Below are positions 21,685-32,067 of a stretch of DNA of 64,000 nucleotides, in pieces (the first letter of the stretch is position 1; every line of letters begins with the position of its first letter). The translations under genes and the position numbers were made by a program. Source of the DNA: Trichuris trichiura (Eukaryota; Nematoda; Enoplea; Trichinellida; Trichuridae); the NCBI GenBank assembly GCA_037903355.1, contig JBAJFE010000033.1, positions 1 to 64,000 on the forward strand, written 5' to 3'. The notes under the pieces were generated by a model. It worked only from the letters and a program-made list of their open reading frames with translations, was not told the DNA's origin and ran no database searches.

Positions 21685-22657
21685 CTAGCGAACGTAGGTT
21701 GGGGGAAACTTGAAGAAGACGCGGTAGCCATACTGACGTCCCAAGCGTTGCAAGTGTTCCCCTAAGCCGACATAGTAAGGGATTGTGATGACTGGGTGGG
21801 GAGCACCCTCACTATTTGGCCTGTTAATGAGTGGGTTTAACCTTCGTGTTATGATCGAAGTTACGAAGGATTTTGGGTAGCCATTTTTCTCCAACTCCGT
21901 CGCAGTGGGGTCTAACTCAGAACTAAAGAACTCTGGGTCACAGATTGCGATGGCGCGGTCCGCCATCCCTGTCACGGTACCTCTCTTTACTGACATGGGG
22001 TGGCGTGAGAAGAAATGCAGGTATCTGTCAGAATGTGTTGGTTTCCTGTATACTGTTGTTCTTAAGCTCGTAACTTTTCGGTGAACCAACAAATCCAGGA
22101 AGGGAAGTTTCCTGTTCACTTCCCTTTCAATCGTAAAGGAAATTTGTCCCGAAAAAATCGAATTCAGGTGCTTCAAAAGAGCTTCATCCTGCCCTTTTTT
22201 GACAATAACAAAAACGTCGTCAACGTAACGTTTGAACAGACAGGGAGTCCACGGGTTGTCAGTCCCTTCAAAGGCTATCTGCTCCAGGTGTTCCATAAAA
22301 AATTCAGCCAGGACCACGGATAATGGACTTCCTATTGGAGCCCCCTCATTCTGTCGGAAGAAACTTTCTTGGAACCTGAAGTAGTTTGCCTCACGCTTAC
22401 AAAACGAGGCTAACTTAACTATTTGGAAAGGATTCAGCTTGGTTCTCTCGCCTAAACTGGAGTCCGAGTCCAATAGGGACTGTAGTCTGTTGAGTGTGTG
22501 TGCGATGGGGATGCTGGTGAAGAAATCCTTCACAACATAGCTTAATAAAAAATCAGTTTTTGAGACGTGGAAATATCTTAATGTAGAGGAAAAATCTTTG
22601 TGGTTGGTGACGTGAGACTCCCTCCCTCCGGTCAGTGGCTGGATGATACCTTTAAGG
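21685..22657 (-). pseudogene. PLE A reverse transcriptase
   Basis: A long open frame encodes most of a Penelope RT. Visible blocks are VVKDFFTSIPI (motif A), NEGAPIGSPLSVVLAEFFME (motif B), RYVDDVFVIVKKG (motif C, catalytic YVDD intact), KLPFLDLLVHR, TVYRKPTHSD, then RHPMSVKRGT. In motif A the family's Asp (Y-D-V-K-D) is Val, so a metal ligand is missing and the enzyme is probably dead despite the open frame. The frame's apparent start lies inside the inserted hAT element and is artificial. The upstream RT segment continues at 23400-23530. Confidence 0.85.
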
Positions 22658-23399
22658 CAGGGGTGGGGAACGTCCGGCCCGCGGGCCGGATACGGCCCGC
22701 AAGGCAATTCCATCCGGCCCGCGAGGCCATTTTCCGCCCACGCGCTGGGGCAACCGCACATGGATGCGAGATTCAGTGAAATGTGATTGTAGAAAGTTAT
22801 TTTTCATAAAGCGATAAACGTATTTTATGTGAATCCTAGTAAGAACATAAACCTTGCGTAAAAGTCAGGGAGCGTCAGGCTGGCTCGGAAGACTGCGTTG
22901 CTGACAGCTCTCTGTCGATAAACCGACATTGTTAGTCCTCGTTGACAAGCAGTAGGCGCCACTATAGCGTGTGTGCGCGCGTAAGTAGCGTGGACCATTG
23001 CTTTGTTCGAGATACCGACTGTCCAGCATGCTAGAGCACTTCTGCTTTTTTGCTCTCAGTAGTCACAGGCGTAGTTCTCGCCTTCTCTTGCTATCGTTCT
23101 GAACGGTTTGCGCCGGTCGCCTGTCATATACGTCTTCGAAGTACAAAAAAGTTATTTCGTTCTCTGCAGTTGCAATTATGTTCTTCACAACTGGGTTGCA
23201 GAATTGTCTCAAAATTCTGCCTTTTATCTCAGAGCTGCCTCACCAGGGAAAAGCAGTTCCAAGCATCCCATTAGGGGGACTTAATAAACATACATGCAAA
23301 TAAAGCAGGCTGTTTTTCGTTTAAATACGCTATACGGCCCGCGAACGGTCTTATAAACGTCTAAACGGCCCGCAGCACCAAAAAGGTTCCCCACCCCTG
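22658..23399. mobile_element. non-autonomous hAT element in PLE A
   Basis: The ends CAGGGGTGGGGAAC and GTTCCCCACCCCTG are perfect inverted repeats. A perfect 8-bp duplication CTTTAAGG flanks it (22650-22657 and 23400-23407). GGCCCGCGGGCC blocks near the ends are typical of a widespread hAT type. A short plus-strand tail ending KQFQASH near 23270 resembles the C-terminal end of a GTF2IRD2-type hAT transposase. The PLE RT frame continues cleanly across the insertion. Confidence 0.88.
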
Positions 23400-23600
23400 C
23401 TTTAAGGTAACGGTTGTGATGTAACGCTGTTAACGCTACAAACAACGGTCTTAAAGGTACCCCCGGTTTGTGGAACTTTGGAAGCCCGTAGAGCTGAGGG
23501 CACGCGGTGTTGCTCACGAAGTACAACATTTTCCGAAAGGAGGTGATGGTATCCTCCTTAGAAAAATTAGCGAAGGTCCGCAGGGTTCGATTTTCCCGGG
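23400..23600 (-). pseudogene. PLE A N-terminal RT segment
   Basis: Minus-strand coding upstream of the hAT insertion: RTLRTFANF, MLYFVSNTACPQLYGLPK, FHKPGVPLRP and HHNRYLK. This is the standard Penelope lead-in (LYGLPK-HKP-PLRP). It stops abruptly near 23600 at the head-to-head junction, so the copy is 5'-truncated. Confidence 0.82.
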
Positions 23601-23750
23601 CAAATTTCCTTTATGATTGAAAGGGAAGTGACCAGAAAACTTCCTTTCCTGAATGTGTTGGTTCACTGAGAAGTTTCGTGCTTAAGAACAACAGTATACA
23701 GGAAACCAACACATTCTGACAGATACCTGCATTTCTTCTCACACCACCCC

Positions 23751-24602
23751 ATGTCAGTAAAGAGAGGTACCGTGACAGGGATGGCGGACCGCGCCATCGC
23801 AATCTGTGACCCAGAGTTCTTTAGTTCTGAGTTAGACCCCACTGCGACGGAGTTGGAGAAAAATGGCTACCCAAAATCCTTCGTAACTTCGATCATAACA
23901 CGAAGGTTAAACCCACTCATTAACAGGCCAAATAGTGAGGGTGCTCCCCGCCCAGTCATCACAATCCCTTACTATGTCGGCTTAGGGGAACACTTGCAAC
24001 GCTTGGGACGTCAGTATGGCTACCGCGTCTTCTTCAAGTTTCCCCCAACCTACGTTCGCTAGTCTGGAACGATATGATCAAAGTTCCGTTTGAGCAAAGA
24101 CCGGGCGTCGTTTATGTGATCAAATGTGATTACAACGCCTCCTAAATAGGAGAGATGGGCAACACTGTTTGACAGATTTGCCAAACACATGAAGGCGCTC
24201 AACAGTTACCGGACCGTGGAAGAAGAATTGAACGGGATACACAGGAAACGACGAGGACGTCCAAGAAAAGTACCACTACTAGAAGCCATGGAAAAGGCGA
24301 AAAACACCTCCGCGGTCGCTGAGTATTCCTCTCAATGCTCACTCGACCTGCACCCGGCGATTATTTGCCGCGAGAGCCTTTTCCGCCTTAGGCAAATAAA
24401 GGAGTCCTTGTTCATTCGTAATAACGTTTCCATTAACCGTGACAAAGAGGTGGCGGTCAGCTCGATATGGATATCTGTTATCAGTAAAACGGGTTGTTAT
24501 TCCATACCGACTAGCGTCCCCTCCCTGACGTATAAATACTCTACTATCGCAGTGAAACTTACATTACCATCATCGCTGACGACGGGACATGGCTGGTCCT
24601 GA
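23751..24602 (+). pseudogene. PLE B RT end and C-terminal region
   Basis: Residues from 23751 (MSVKRGTVTGMADRAIAICD) are near-identical to copy A over the RT end, stopping after PPTYVR. The GIY-YIG part is broken at the same places as in copy A. The C-terminal segment (24189-24602) differs by a handful of residues. No upstream RT is present. Confidence 0.82.
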
Positions 24603-24612
24603 AAGCTACGAT
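24572..24612 (+). ncRNA. hammerhead-like ribozyme motif
   Basis: ATCG, CTGACGA, C, stem GGGAC/GTCCT, GAA, AGCTA, CGAT. Stem I pairs ATCG with CGAT. The predicted cut would follow AGCTA. Confidence 0.65.
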
Positions 24613-24760
24613 ATTGCTATGTGCTTGATCTGAATTTTTCCTTAATAATTGCTCATCCATCCGTTGGTAGGGCATATGCTTCGGTTTGATTTCAGACTTC
24701 ATCAAAAGGCTAGACAGAAACCGTACTGAAGATATGAAAATCCATCTACCTACAGATATA

Positions 24761-26084
24761 ATCGACTACCCACGCTGTTTACGCCAACGCACCAAAATCC
24801 ATAAGTCTAAGGGGCATCCCTTATTGCGCACGGATATATTGTATAAAACTACTTAACAGTTCTGGAGAAGCTATAAAGGAGACGAAGAAGAAAGCAGCTA
24901 TTCAAAAAATGCCTTCATAATTCAAATGCATCCGTCTTTCACCAGCTACAACTACAAAACAGCTAAAAGTTAATAGCTCACGTAGGTTTAGACTCGCAGT
25001 TTCTAGACTTTCAGGATTATGATTCTAACTCTCATTCTTTTAGAACTTTGGAATTCGCAATTTTAATAATTCTGGATCCTCATCTAAACGTTTGCTAATG
25101 CGTAAATTTGTTGCTTATTTCAGGTGCTTGAAAACGGGGTGTTTTCCCTTATTTCAGGTATTGTTAATTAGTTTCCCGGAATTGGGCCCGATACGGCAAA
25201 ATTACGTAATGTTGCGTAATCTGGGTCAACCCTAGTAACAGCATTAGGAGCAATCCCTTTCGGGGTGACGCCGTATTCATCGGAGCAGAAATCGCTTAGT
25301 ACAGCGTGCGCACTGTCAACTGCGACGGTGAACACCTACGGCAGCACTGTTGCTACGAGACTTGTGGAATAAAAAGCTGAGCAAGAACTGTACGGGCTGA
25401 GAGCGCCAAACCGGTTACTGTAGGCCGTCTAAGCCTAATCCAAAACATAAAACAACTGGAACGCTCGTCCAACTTGGTGTGCACTCACTAACCGAAAATT
25501 CTCTAAAACATTTTCTGTAGGTCGCGTAAGCTTAAACCACAACATAACCCATTTGAAACGTTGGTTCTACTTTTCTGCGTAAGACGAAAACTATGAACTG
25601 CCATGGCGTACAGTTTGCCTGTTGCTCTGCCCGGTCTGTACGTTAAGCAAAAGCGCTGGGTCATCAGTATGCACGGTAGAAAAAAGCTGAAACAGTTCAC
25701 TAGTCCTTTATCCGCAGCGTACAGTCCATATGTTCCTAAAATCACCTGTTGACCACGCAAAAAGCGCACAGTCGGCTCGGTCTGGACGGCAAAATAAAGC
25801 TGCACACTGATCGTTCTGCACGGTGGAACAGAGCCCAAACAGTTCAACGGTCTCTTTCTCCGTGCGTGCACGGGTCATCAGTAACCCGATTATCAATCAC
25901 ACGATGCTGTGACATAATAGGAACCGCTGTCGTGGGTGGGCAAATACCGGGGAATTAATTAACAAGACACCCTATTTCAACTTTACAAACAACTTCTTAT
26001 TACTGCACTTTGGCGCAAAGAGCTAGCTAGCCTTTGGAAAAGAAGTGGCTATAGAACAGGAGTAGCAATTCAAATGGTACAAAC
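24761..26084. other. mesh intron, right part, nothing recognised
   Basis: Right part of the 8.7-kb intron. A 122-residue minus frame at 25503-25871 has no recognisable content and I do not call it a gene. Confidence 0.4.
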
Positions 26085-26333
26085 CAAAATAAAATGACCC
26101 TGTGTAAGGAAAGTGCCGTCCTCCATCATGGGAAATCTTCACTGTCACGTGTCCAACACGATGAAAACGCGGAAGAATACATTGTGCACGATGAACATTC
26201 AGCTGCTTGCAGAGAACGAGAAGTTCGTCGAACAAAACATGGACTGTACTTGACGATGGCAAACAAGGACCAGACACATTGACAGTTATTCCGCCAAGCA
26301 TACTTCCCTTGTCTGGAGCAATTGTAAGAAAGC
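26085..26333 (-). CDS. mesh: mesh-like exon: Ig-like/IPT region
   Basis: Acceptor ATTTTTAG, donor G|GTTTGT. It encodes FLTIAPDKGSMLGG, ITVNVSGPCLP, CKQLNVHRAQCILPRFHRVG and DGGRHFPYTGSFYF. This corresponds to the Mesh segment with SMLGG-V-GPC, the paired cysteines around NVNRAICVQP, and Y-G-YF. It is separated from the NIDO exon by an intron of only 55 nt. Confidence 0.92.
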
Positions 26334-26388
26334 CTAAAAATAAAACATAGCTATTCTATTTAAATACTGCCTGTGTGGCATATTAGAC

Positions 26389-26554
26389 CTGCGCTAGCGT
26401 TGCTGCAACCCCCAGCAATTATCTGTTCATCCACCCTGTATATCCAACGACCAGGTAAATCAACAGATGAAAATGTGGCCAACTTGAAAATTTCACCGCT
26501 TGCACTGTACGGTAAAGATGTGAAGCCAGTACCATTTCCACCATTGAAGCCAGC
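26389..26554 (-). CDS. mesh: mesh-like exon: end of NIDO
   Basis: The acceptor TTAAAG is weak, but phase fits exactly. It encodes AGFNGGNGT, then LPGRWIYRVDEQIIAGGC. Mesh and SUSD2 end the NIDO domain with GFNAGNGT and PGRH-FRIDE-I-GC. Donor CAG|GTCTAA. Confidence 0.9.
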
Positions 26555-27379
26555 CTTTAAGCTCAGAGCCATATAAACAACCAGGGCATGTTTAAAGGAA
26601 CAAGATCTAATAATCGCATGATAATGTTTAGAGACGCTATTGCCCCGGCGACTAAAGTCACATCGTTAAGCCAACAGAACATTTGTGAACGCTGACTGCT
26701 TTGCAAAGGGGCGGTAACATTCAAATTGAGTTTTGACAGTTACTATCTATGCACTGGACCACTCACTACACTGCAAAGATGGATAAAGTGATAGCAGCTG
26801 AAAAAGCATTACATATACCACATGTTCTATTATATGAACAAGAAAGAACTGTTTGTTATTGTTAGAAAAGGATAGGCTATGACTCTGAGGATGAATCATG
26901 CTGATTGTAACGCAAGACCGGTGCTCAGCACTTGCATCTTCTTCTGACTCGTCGCTTTTGGATCTCGCTTCTGTTTTGGCTCTCTAGGTTACGGTTTCGC
27001 TGAATCCCCGTGTGTGTTTGTTAGGCGTGTGCTGATATTAATATAGAGCTCCTAACAGAACTCTGAGTGCTGTGCATATAAATTTACAACAGTTATACAC
27101 CGAACTTCAAAAATAGAATGAATAAACAGCGCTTACGCGCCCTTAACAAACGGTAAAACATTTTTGAACAACGATTCAAACGGATGACATTGTTCCATAC
27201 GCTGCATGATGCCCACACGGACAGTACAGCAGATTTGGTCTTGAGAAACCCTAAACCTTTTACAAGCGTGTACGAAGTTCATGGCTCTCTTGTTCTTGAT
27301 AGGTTTTAGAAACGTGATAAATCTTAGTCTTTGATAATGAAAAAGTAATACAGTCCATCAAACGGTATAGAGTCAGTAA
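26555..27379. other. start of 16-kb mesh intron, nothing recognised
   Basis: Intronic sequence with no supported element. Confidence 0.4.
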
Positions 27380-27381
27380 AA

Positions 27382-27752
27382 GTGGGGACATTTGTTGTAC
27401 ACTGCATTGCAAGTTTTATTTTTAACCCTATCTCTCATATTCTTAATATCTTACATGATCCACTCAGCAAAGATGAAAGCCTCCTCAAGAGAAGGAAACT
27501 TAACATTTTCCACATCACTGAGCCAACATCATTTTGCATGAAAGGAGGTAATTTCAACTTGGTGCTAAATTTTACAGCAACTTAACGGAACCTCAATGGG
27601 CAGCCCTCTATCACCGGTCCTTGCTAACCTTTTTATGCAGAGTCTAGAAAGACAGGCCTTTCAAACGATAAACACGCACACTGTGCCTCGTCTGTTTAAA
27701 CGCTAAGTTGATGACATCTTGACCATCATACGTACTGGTAAGGAATAAAATG
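27382..27752 (+). pseudogene. PLE C reverse transcriptase fragment
   Basis: Contains HILNILHDPLSKDE, a G-rich shifted region equivalent to the motif B block (GTSMGSPLSPVLANLFMQ in another frame) and LFKR followed by TAA-VDD in place of YVDD. At least one frameshift near 27585 and the lost Tyr codon show it is dead. Confidence 0.75.
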
Positions 27753-27892
27753 TTCCTTCAAATTAATTCTTCTTTTTTCTCTTTTCTTTTTCTCCTCCTT
27801 TCTAACGGGTGCGTTATTCAGAATAAAACGTTTGCGGCTTTGCTACCCGTTCGTTAGTTAAAAACGTTTACTTCTCAAACGTGTAACCCGCG

Positions 27893-27930
27893 AAGCTTTC
27901 AGGCCACACCGGGGCCTGTCAGCAGCGCTA
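27893..27930 (-). ncRNA. hammerhead-like motif, decayed
   Basis: Minus strand: GCG, CTGCTGA, C, stem AGGCC/GGCCT, GAA, AGCTT, CGC. The core CTGANGA has C in place of the conserved A, so activity is unlikely. Stems I and II are intact. Confidence 0.5.
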
Positions 27931-28412
27931 AGTGCGGCGCGTGCGGCGTGGCCCGAAAGCTTCGCGGGTTATACGTTTGAGAAGTAAACGTTTTTAACGA
28001 AAGAACGGGTAGCAAAGCCACAAACGTTTTATTCTGAATAACGCACCCGTTAGAAAGGAGGAGAAAAAGAAAAGAGAAAAAAGAAGAATTAATTTTAATG
28101 TGTGTGCGGGCACGGACAACAAAAAGGGCAACGAGTGGTCGAGAAGAAAGAAGGTCAAGATCTGGAAAGAAGGAAGTTTAAAACCCGTCAGTTTTAAACA
28201 GACGGGTATATCGTTTGCATGCTCGTTGTTCCTCATTGTTAGTGCTGCCGCCGTCGTGGAAGGTCGGTTGGGTGCTCGCAGCAAAGTCTGACTGACTAGG
28301 TGGGACCAAAGCCCGACGGGTCAAGGATCGACCTGACGGCTGAAGTTTCTGCCACGGTCGGTCGGACGGAGCGGCTTGCTAACATAATGACCGACCCGAC
28401 GGCGGCGCACTT

Positions 28413-28452
28413 AGCGCTGATGACGGGCCCCGGTGTGGCCCGAAAGCTTCGC
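28413..28452 (+). ncRNA. hammerhead-like ribozyme motif
   Basis: GCG, CTGATGA, C, stem GGGCC/GGCCC with loop CCGGTGT, GAA, AGCTT, CGC. All conserved core positions are present, with one extra C between the core and stem II. Stem I pairs GCG with CGC. Confidence 0.68.
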
Positions 28453-28528
28453 GGGTTATACGTTTGAGAAGTAAACGTTTTTAACTAACGAACAGGTAGC
28501 AAAGCCGCAAATTTTATTCCTTCAAATT

Positions 28529-29283
28529 TTCAATAACCAATTTCCTAATCACGTCGTCTTTACTATGGAAAAGGCACAGAGTGGTCACTTTTTCTGGACA
28601 TTTCTGTCATCAAAATTCATGACGTTAAAAACTAACGTTTACAGAATTTCCACCCATATCGACCCATATTTGCGTTTCTGTTTCCATCATCCACGACTCG
28701 TAATGCGAGGGATTACTTCCGGTATGGTAGATAGAGTTACTCACCTATATAGCTCCTAATTCCTACACTCCGAACTTGATAACGTCAGGAGTAACTTTCC
28801 AAACAATGGCTATCCAAATTCCTTCATTAACAGAATTATTCACAATCGCTTTCATGAGAGTTCCATTCGGCATGTTAATCAGAAAAATTGACCTTGCGTT
28901 GTTCCTCCCTACGTTTTAGGAATAGGTGAGGAAATCTTACGCCTCGGCAAAGCTTTAGATTTTCAGGTGTTTTTCAAAATATGGTCATCCATTCAGTCGG
29001 ATATAGAAAAAGTTCTCAAAAGCAAAAAAGCTGTTGTGGTATACAGGGTCAGATGTTCCTATTCTGCTACTTACGTTAGTGAAACAAGTTGTACATTGGA
29101 AACTAGATTTGGTCAGCCCATGTGGTACCTGCAATGGCACACAAGTGCAAAGAACAGTATTCACAATGGAGCCACAAATACCCGCAGTGGGACGAATAGT
29201 CTGAACCTGATTATAGCAGTGCAGAAAGTCTTAAGGGCATCGGCTATTGAGAAACATGCCGCCCAGTGCAACAGCTCTTTTGC
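28529..29283 (+). pseudogene. PLE C RT end and GIY-YIG remnant
   Basis: Resumes after the insertion with TLKTNVYRISTHID, then RLVMRGITSGMVDR. These are the equivalents of TVYRKPTHSD and SVKRGTVTGMADR in element A. A later frame has GIGEEILRLGKALDFQVFFK and VVYRVRCSYSATYVSET, a GIY-YIG-like start in which the second motif reads YVSE. Stops separate the pieces. Confidence 0.75.
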
Positions 29284-29291
29284 ACCTAGCA

Positions 29292-29444
29292 CATAGTTTC
29301 TCAGCCTTTTTTGCCGCAGGGCTCCCCTAGGCCTTGTCAGGGCCCACCGTTTATTGAGACAATGTCCTGCCGCATTATCCTCCAGGGCCCCCTGGTTTCG
29401 AGGGCTCCCCTAAAATCTCCCAGGGCCTACGTTGAGAAACACTG
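29292..29444. mobile_element. 153-bp hAT MITE
   Basis: The ends CATAGTTTCTCAG and TTGAGAAACACTG are flanked by a perfect 8-bp duplication ACCTAGCA (29284-29291 and 29445-29452). Both halves match, in reverse orientation, the two termini of the autonomous-looking hAT at 9685-13323 (CCGCATTATCCTC block; CTTTTTTG, then CAGGGC). It is therefore an internal-deletion derivative of that family and could be mobilised by its transposase. Confidence 0.9.
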
Positions 29445-30045
29445 ACCTAGCATTTTATGTCCTGAAAACAATTTATGGTCACGTAGAATAAAAAAGCCTT
29501 TTAGACACAATGCAACATACAATAGCGAACAAGTTGTGCGTGTTAGCATGATTTGGTTGAACCTAACAGACCTCACACAATGTTGCACACTACCGTAATT
29601 ATGAAATGTTGTTTTGAAATCCACTGTCTTTGCAAATACTGAAACAAATGCCAAGCATGGACAATACATAGAGGAAGTGTGCTTTAGAATGATGCTCTCC
29701 CTACTGCAGGAGAGAAAAGAGTGGGTGGCTGAGCAGCTGGCAGAGCTGATAGGGTGAATTACGCAGCGCAGACAGAAGCTGGCGCGGTCGAGAAGTGGGT
29801 GGGCAGTTGCGATATAAGCGTACTACGGGGCGGGGGGGGGGGGTTTGGGTCGTTGTTGTGTCTGTCTGAGTTGGCTTGAATAAAGAGTTTCGTTTCTTGC
29901 GGCTGTGAAACTACAGGAAGATTAAAACGTTGGGCATAAAAAAGCCAACCCAAACGTGTTTAATATTGCAAACTGCACTTTAAAGCCATCAACTGCCCCG
30001 TCAAGTCATCTCTACTTAAAATCTCTACCCGTATTAGTTAGTTGA

Positions 30046-30092
30046 ACCGCTGATGACAGGTGATGGTTGATCACCTGAAACTGTCAGTATAC
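30046..30092 (+). ncRNA. hammerhead-like motif with closed stem III
   Basis: CTGATGA, C, stem AGGTGA/TCACCT with loop TGGTTGA, GAA, then ACTG-T-CAGT-A. Here stem III can fold on itself (ACTG/CAGT), unlike the palindromic AGCT in the other copies. Stem I is not obvious. Confidence 0.55.
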
Positions 30093-30485
30093 CTTTCTTT
30101 GACCGACGGAACCTTGTCCAGAAATAAAGAAAATAAAACTTTTAAACGTGGTCCCCTAACAAAAAACTGTGTTCATTTGTACACTACATAACGCATAATT
30201 GAAGCACGGAATGTTCAACCCGGGAAAATTTTCATTAGGCGAAGCTTTCAGGAAGCCGCTGTTCCAGTCCTCAGTACAAGCGTACGACAAGATCTAATTA
30301 TTCTTGAGGAAACAATCAGAAATTCTAAAGGCATAAGAAGACTGAGGGTCCGCTGAACTGTGCACTTTTGAACATGTCCAACTCAGCGTCACTCAGTTCC
30401 TAAATGTCAGTGGTCTCTGAAATAAATGGTATTTACGACTGCATCAGCGCTTGGGGTTCTTTAACTACCTACTCGAATCCACTTA

Positions 30486-30620
30486 GGAACAGTGACGACC
30501 TCTTCTCACTCAATGACGACAGAGCTAGAGCGTTCCGAAAGCTCTGAAATAAGCTGGGTGCATTCGTTCTGAATTTTCCTGACAATTGCTCATCCATCCG
30601 TTGGTAGAGCAATTTTTTCG
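30486..30620 (+). repeat. degenerate Penelope pseudo-LTR
   Basis: Has a decayed hammerhead-like stretch (ATGACGAC, AGAGC, CGAAAGC) followed by the GCTCATCCATCCGTTGGTAG motif found at the 3' side of other PLE ends in this window. Confidence 0.65.
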
Positions 30621-31196
30621 TTTAATCACAGATACCAATACGAAAATGGGAGAAACAGTAGACAATCTTTAGAAACACGACACAATCCCATTATGAAGCA
30701 TCTTGTGTCCAAGAATAGCTGAAAGTATAAAACAGAAAAGAATAGAAAGGAAAAAGAAAGCAGGAGATAAAGGAAAAGACCAGTGGCGTGTGTGCCGTTG
30801 ATAAGTTCGTTTTTGGATGGATTCAGCGCGTAAAGAGCAACAATCCGTGGGATAGATGATGAGCTGCCTTACATTCTACGTTGCAAAATTTCACTGGAAC
30901 ATGAAACGCCCCATATTTCATCACACCAGGAGCTATCTAAGAAATGAAAAGTGGATGTTCCTACTCACATATAGGAGAAAGAGCACGTGCAACCATCATT
31001 GACTTCAGGAATATACGAGGGATGTTCGGAGAGCTCCCGGAAAAACGGTGCAGTGTCTAACAGGACGTCAACCAATGGGCCAAAACATATTTAATATTAT
31101 CTCTGTTGTCTTCGGACTTGTACGGAGACGTAGCCTAATCTGACGCTGCGCCAGTGTGGTACAAGCTGTTCCTAAAGTAATTGTTTTTCTCATGAC

Positions 31197-31514
31197 ATGG
31201 AAAATCTTCGTTTTGGGATCAGAGCTAACATTAAATTTTTATCCAAGCTTGGTTGGCAGCTGAGGAGAATTATTCAATCTTTGCAGCAGGTTTACGGAAG
31301 TAGTGCATCATCTAAATCGGTTGCCTATGAGTGGATAAGGGGTTTCAAGGAGGGCAGAGAGGCCATCGAAGACGACCAGAGAGCGGGAAGACCACCTACC
31401 GCAACGAGCGAAGGAACCGTGGCCCATGTCTGGAACCTAGCGGAAAGAGACCGCAGAATTACCATCAGAAGGATTGCTAGAATGGCTGGGATCTGCGTCC
31501 ATTCAGCATTTTGA
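31197..31514 (+). pseudogene. mariner transposase N-terminus
   Basis: Encodes the paired helix-turn-helix region: RANIKFLSKLGWQ, WIRGFKEGREAIEDDQRAGR and ITIRRIARMAGI. These match the mariner pattern (F-L-LG, W-FK-GRE-I-DD-R-GRP). The frame stops at 31514. Downstream remnants include a segment before the first Asp, HHDNAPAHSS (second catalytic Asp, about 31950) and HLPYSPDLAQSNFF (third Asp region, about 32025). The C-terminal part lies beyond the MITE at 32973-33150. Several stops show that it is inactive. Confidence 0.85.
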
Positions 31515-32067
31515 ATACTGCCTGAAACCCCTGGTCTGAGGAAGCTTTCAGCTCAGTGGGTCCTGAAAACGTTACGCGAAGAATAGCTGGTTCGACGCGT
31601 TAGCCTTTCTCAGGGGCTTTGAACGAAGATTGAAGCAAATGAGACCTGGTTTTTTATTGTATCTTCACGGGAGATGAACGTGGATCGACCAATATGACCT
31701 CGAGAGTAAGATCCAATCCAAGCAGTGGTTACTGAGTGGGTCAGCAGGTCCAGTCAAGTTCAGAGCGAAACGATCGGATAGAAAGGTTATGGGGACCATA
31801 TTCTGGGACTTGGACGGAGTAACTCTGACTGATTTCCTCGAATGAAAGCGAACAGTCACGGCATGTTATTAGAAAGCAGTATTAGGAAAATTAAAGACCG
31901 CACTGGCAAGAAAACGGCCTGGCAGGTTGCACCTCAGTGTTCTTTTCCATCACGATAACGCACCGGCGCATTCGTCAAGGAGTTTTAGGACTGTTCTTCG
32001 TGAGTTTCGGTGAGAAGTCATTCCACACCTGCCCTACAGTCCAGATCTTGCCCAATCAAACTTTTTC

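Larger units (their letters stand above)
20965..23600 (-). mobile_element. Penelope-like element A (minus strand)
   Basis: A Penelope-like retroelement running right to left. It is split by a 742-bp hAT element at 22658-23399. From 5' to 3' it contains part of the N-terminal RT region, RT core, GIY-YIG remnant, C-terminal region, a hammerhead-like motif (21137-21175) and a pseudo-LTR tail containing the TACCAACGGATGG motif. It lies head-to-head with the plus-strand copy starting near 23604. Confidence 0.88.
23604..24760 (+). mobile_element. Penelope-like element B, 5'-truncated (plus strand)
   Basis: A second copy of the same PLE family in opposite orientation. It begins within the RT (ISFMIEREV) and continues through 23751-24062 (RT end), the GIY-YIG remnant, 24189-24602 (C-terminal region), a hammerhead-like motif and the pseudo-LTR tail (CTCATCCATCCGTTGGTAGG). 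It shares with copy A the TAA at the YIG tyrosine and the following frameshift. Confidence 0.85.
27765..28516. mobile_element. Penelope end insertion within PLE C
   Basis: A 752-bp insertion flanked by perfect 12-bp copies of TTCCTTCAAATT (27753-27764 and 28517-28528). It holds two pseudo-LTR arms in inverted orientation (about 27766-27905 and 27955-28098), a short unique middle (28100-28400) and a third arm with a hammerhead-like motif (28413-28516). The middle is related to 56530-56760 on the minus strand, so it marks a distinct PLE family. It has no coding capacity. Confidence 0.8.
27380..29283 (+). mobile_element. Penelope-like element C, interrupted
   Basis: A degenerate PLE on the plus strand. 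The RT part at 27380-27750 and the RT end plus GIY-YIG part at 28529-29250 are separated by a 752-bp insertion of another PLE end. The insertion is bounded by the 12-bp repeat TTCCTTCAAATT. The left part has MGSPLSPVLANLF motif B (frameshifted) and the catalytic box as stop-VDD. Confidence 0.78.
29453..31012. other. mesh intron, mostly unassigned
   Basis: No gene. It includes a short G tract (29828-29842), the hammerhead-like motif at 30046 and a degenerate Penelope end at 30486-30620. Confidence 0.4.

Noticed and set aside
25503..25871. 122-residue minus frame as a mesh exon
   Set aside because: Content matches no Mesh segment, and flanking exons already join in phase without it.
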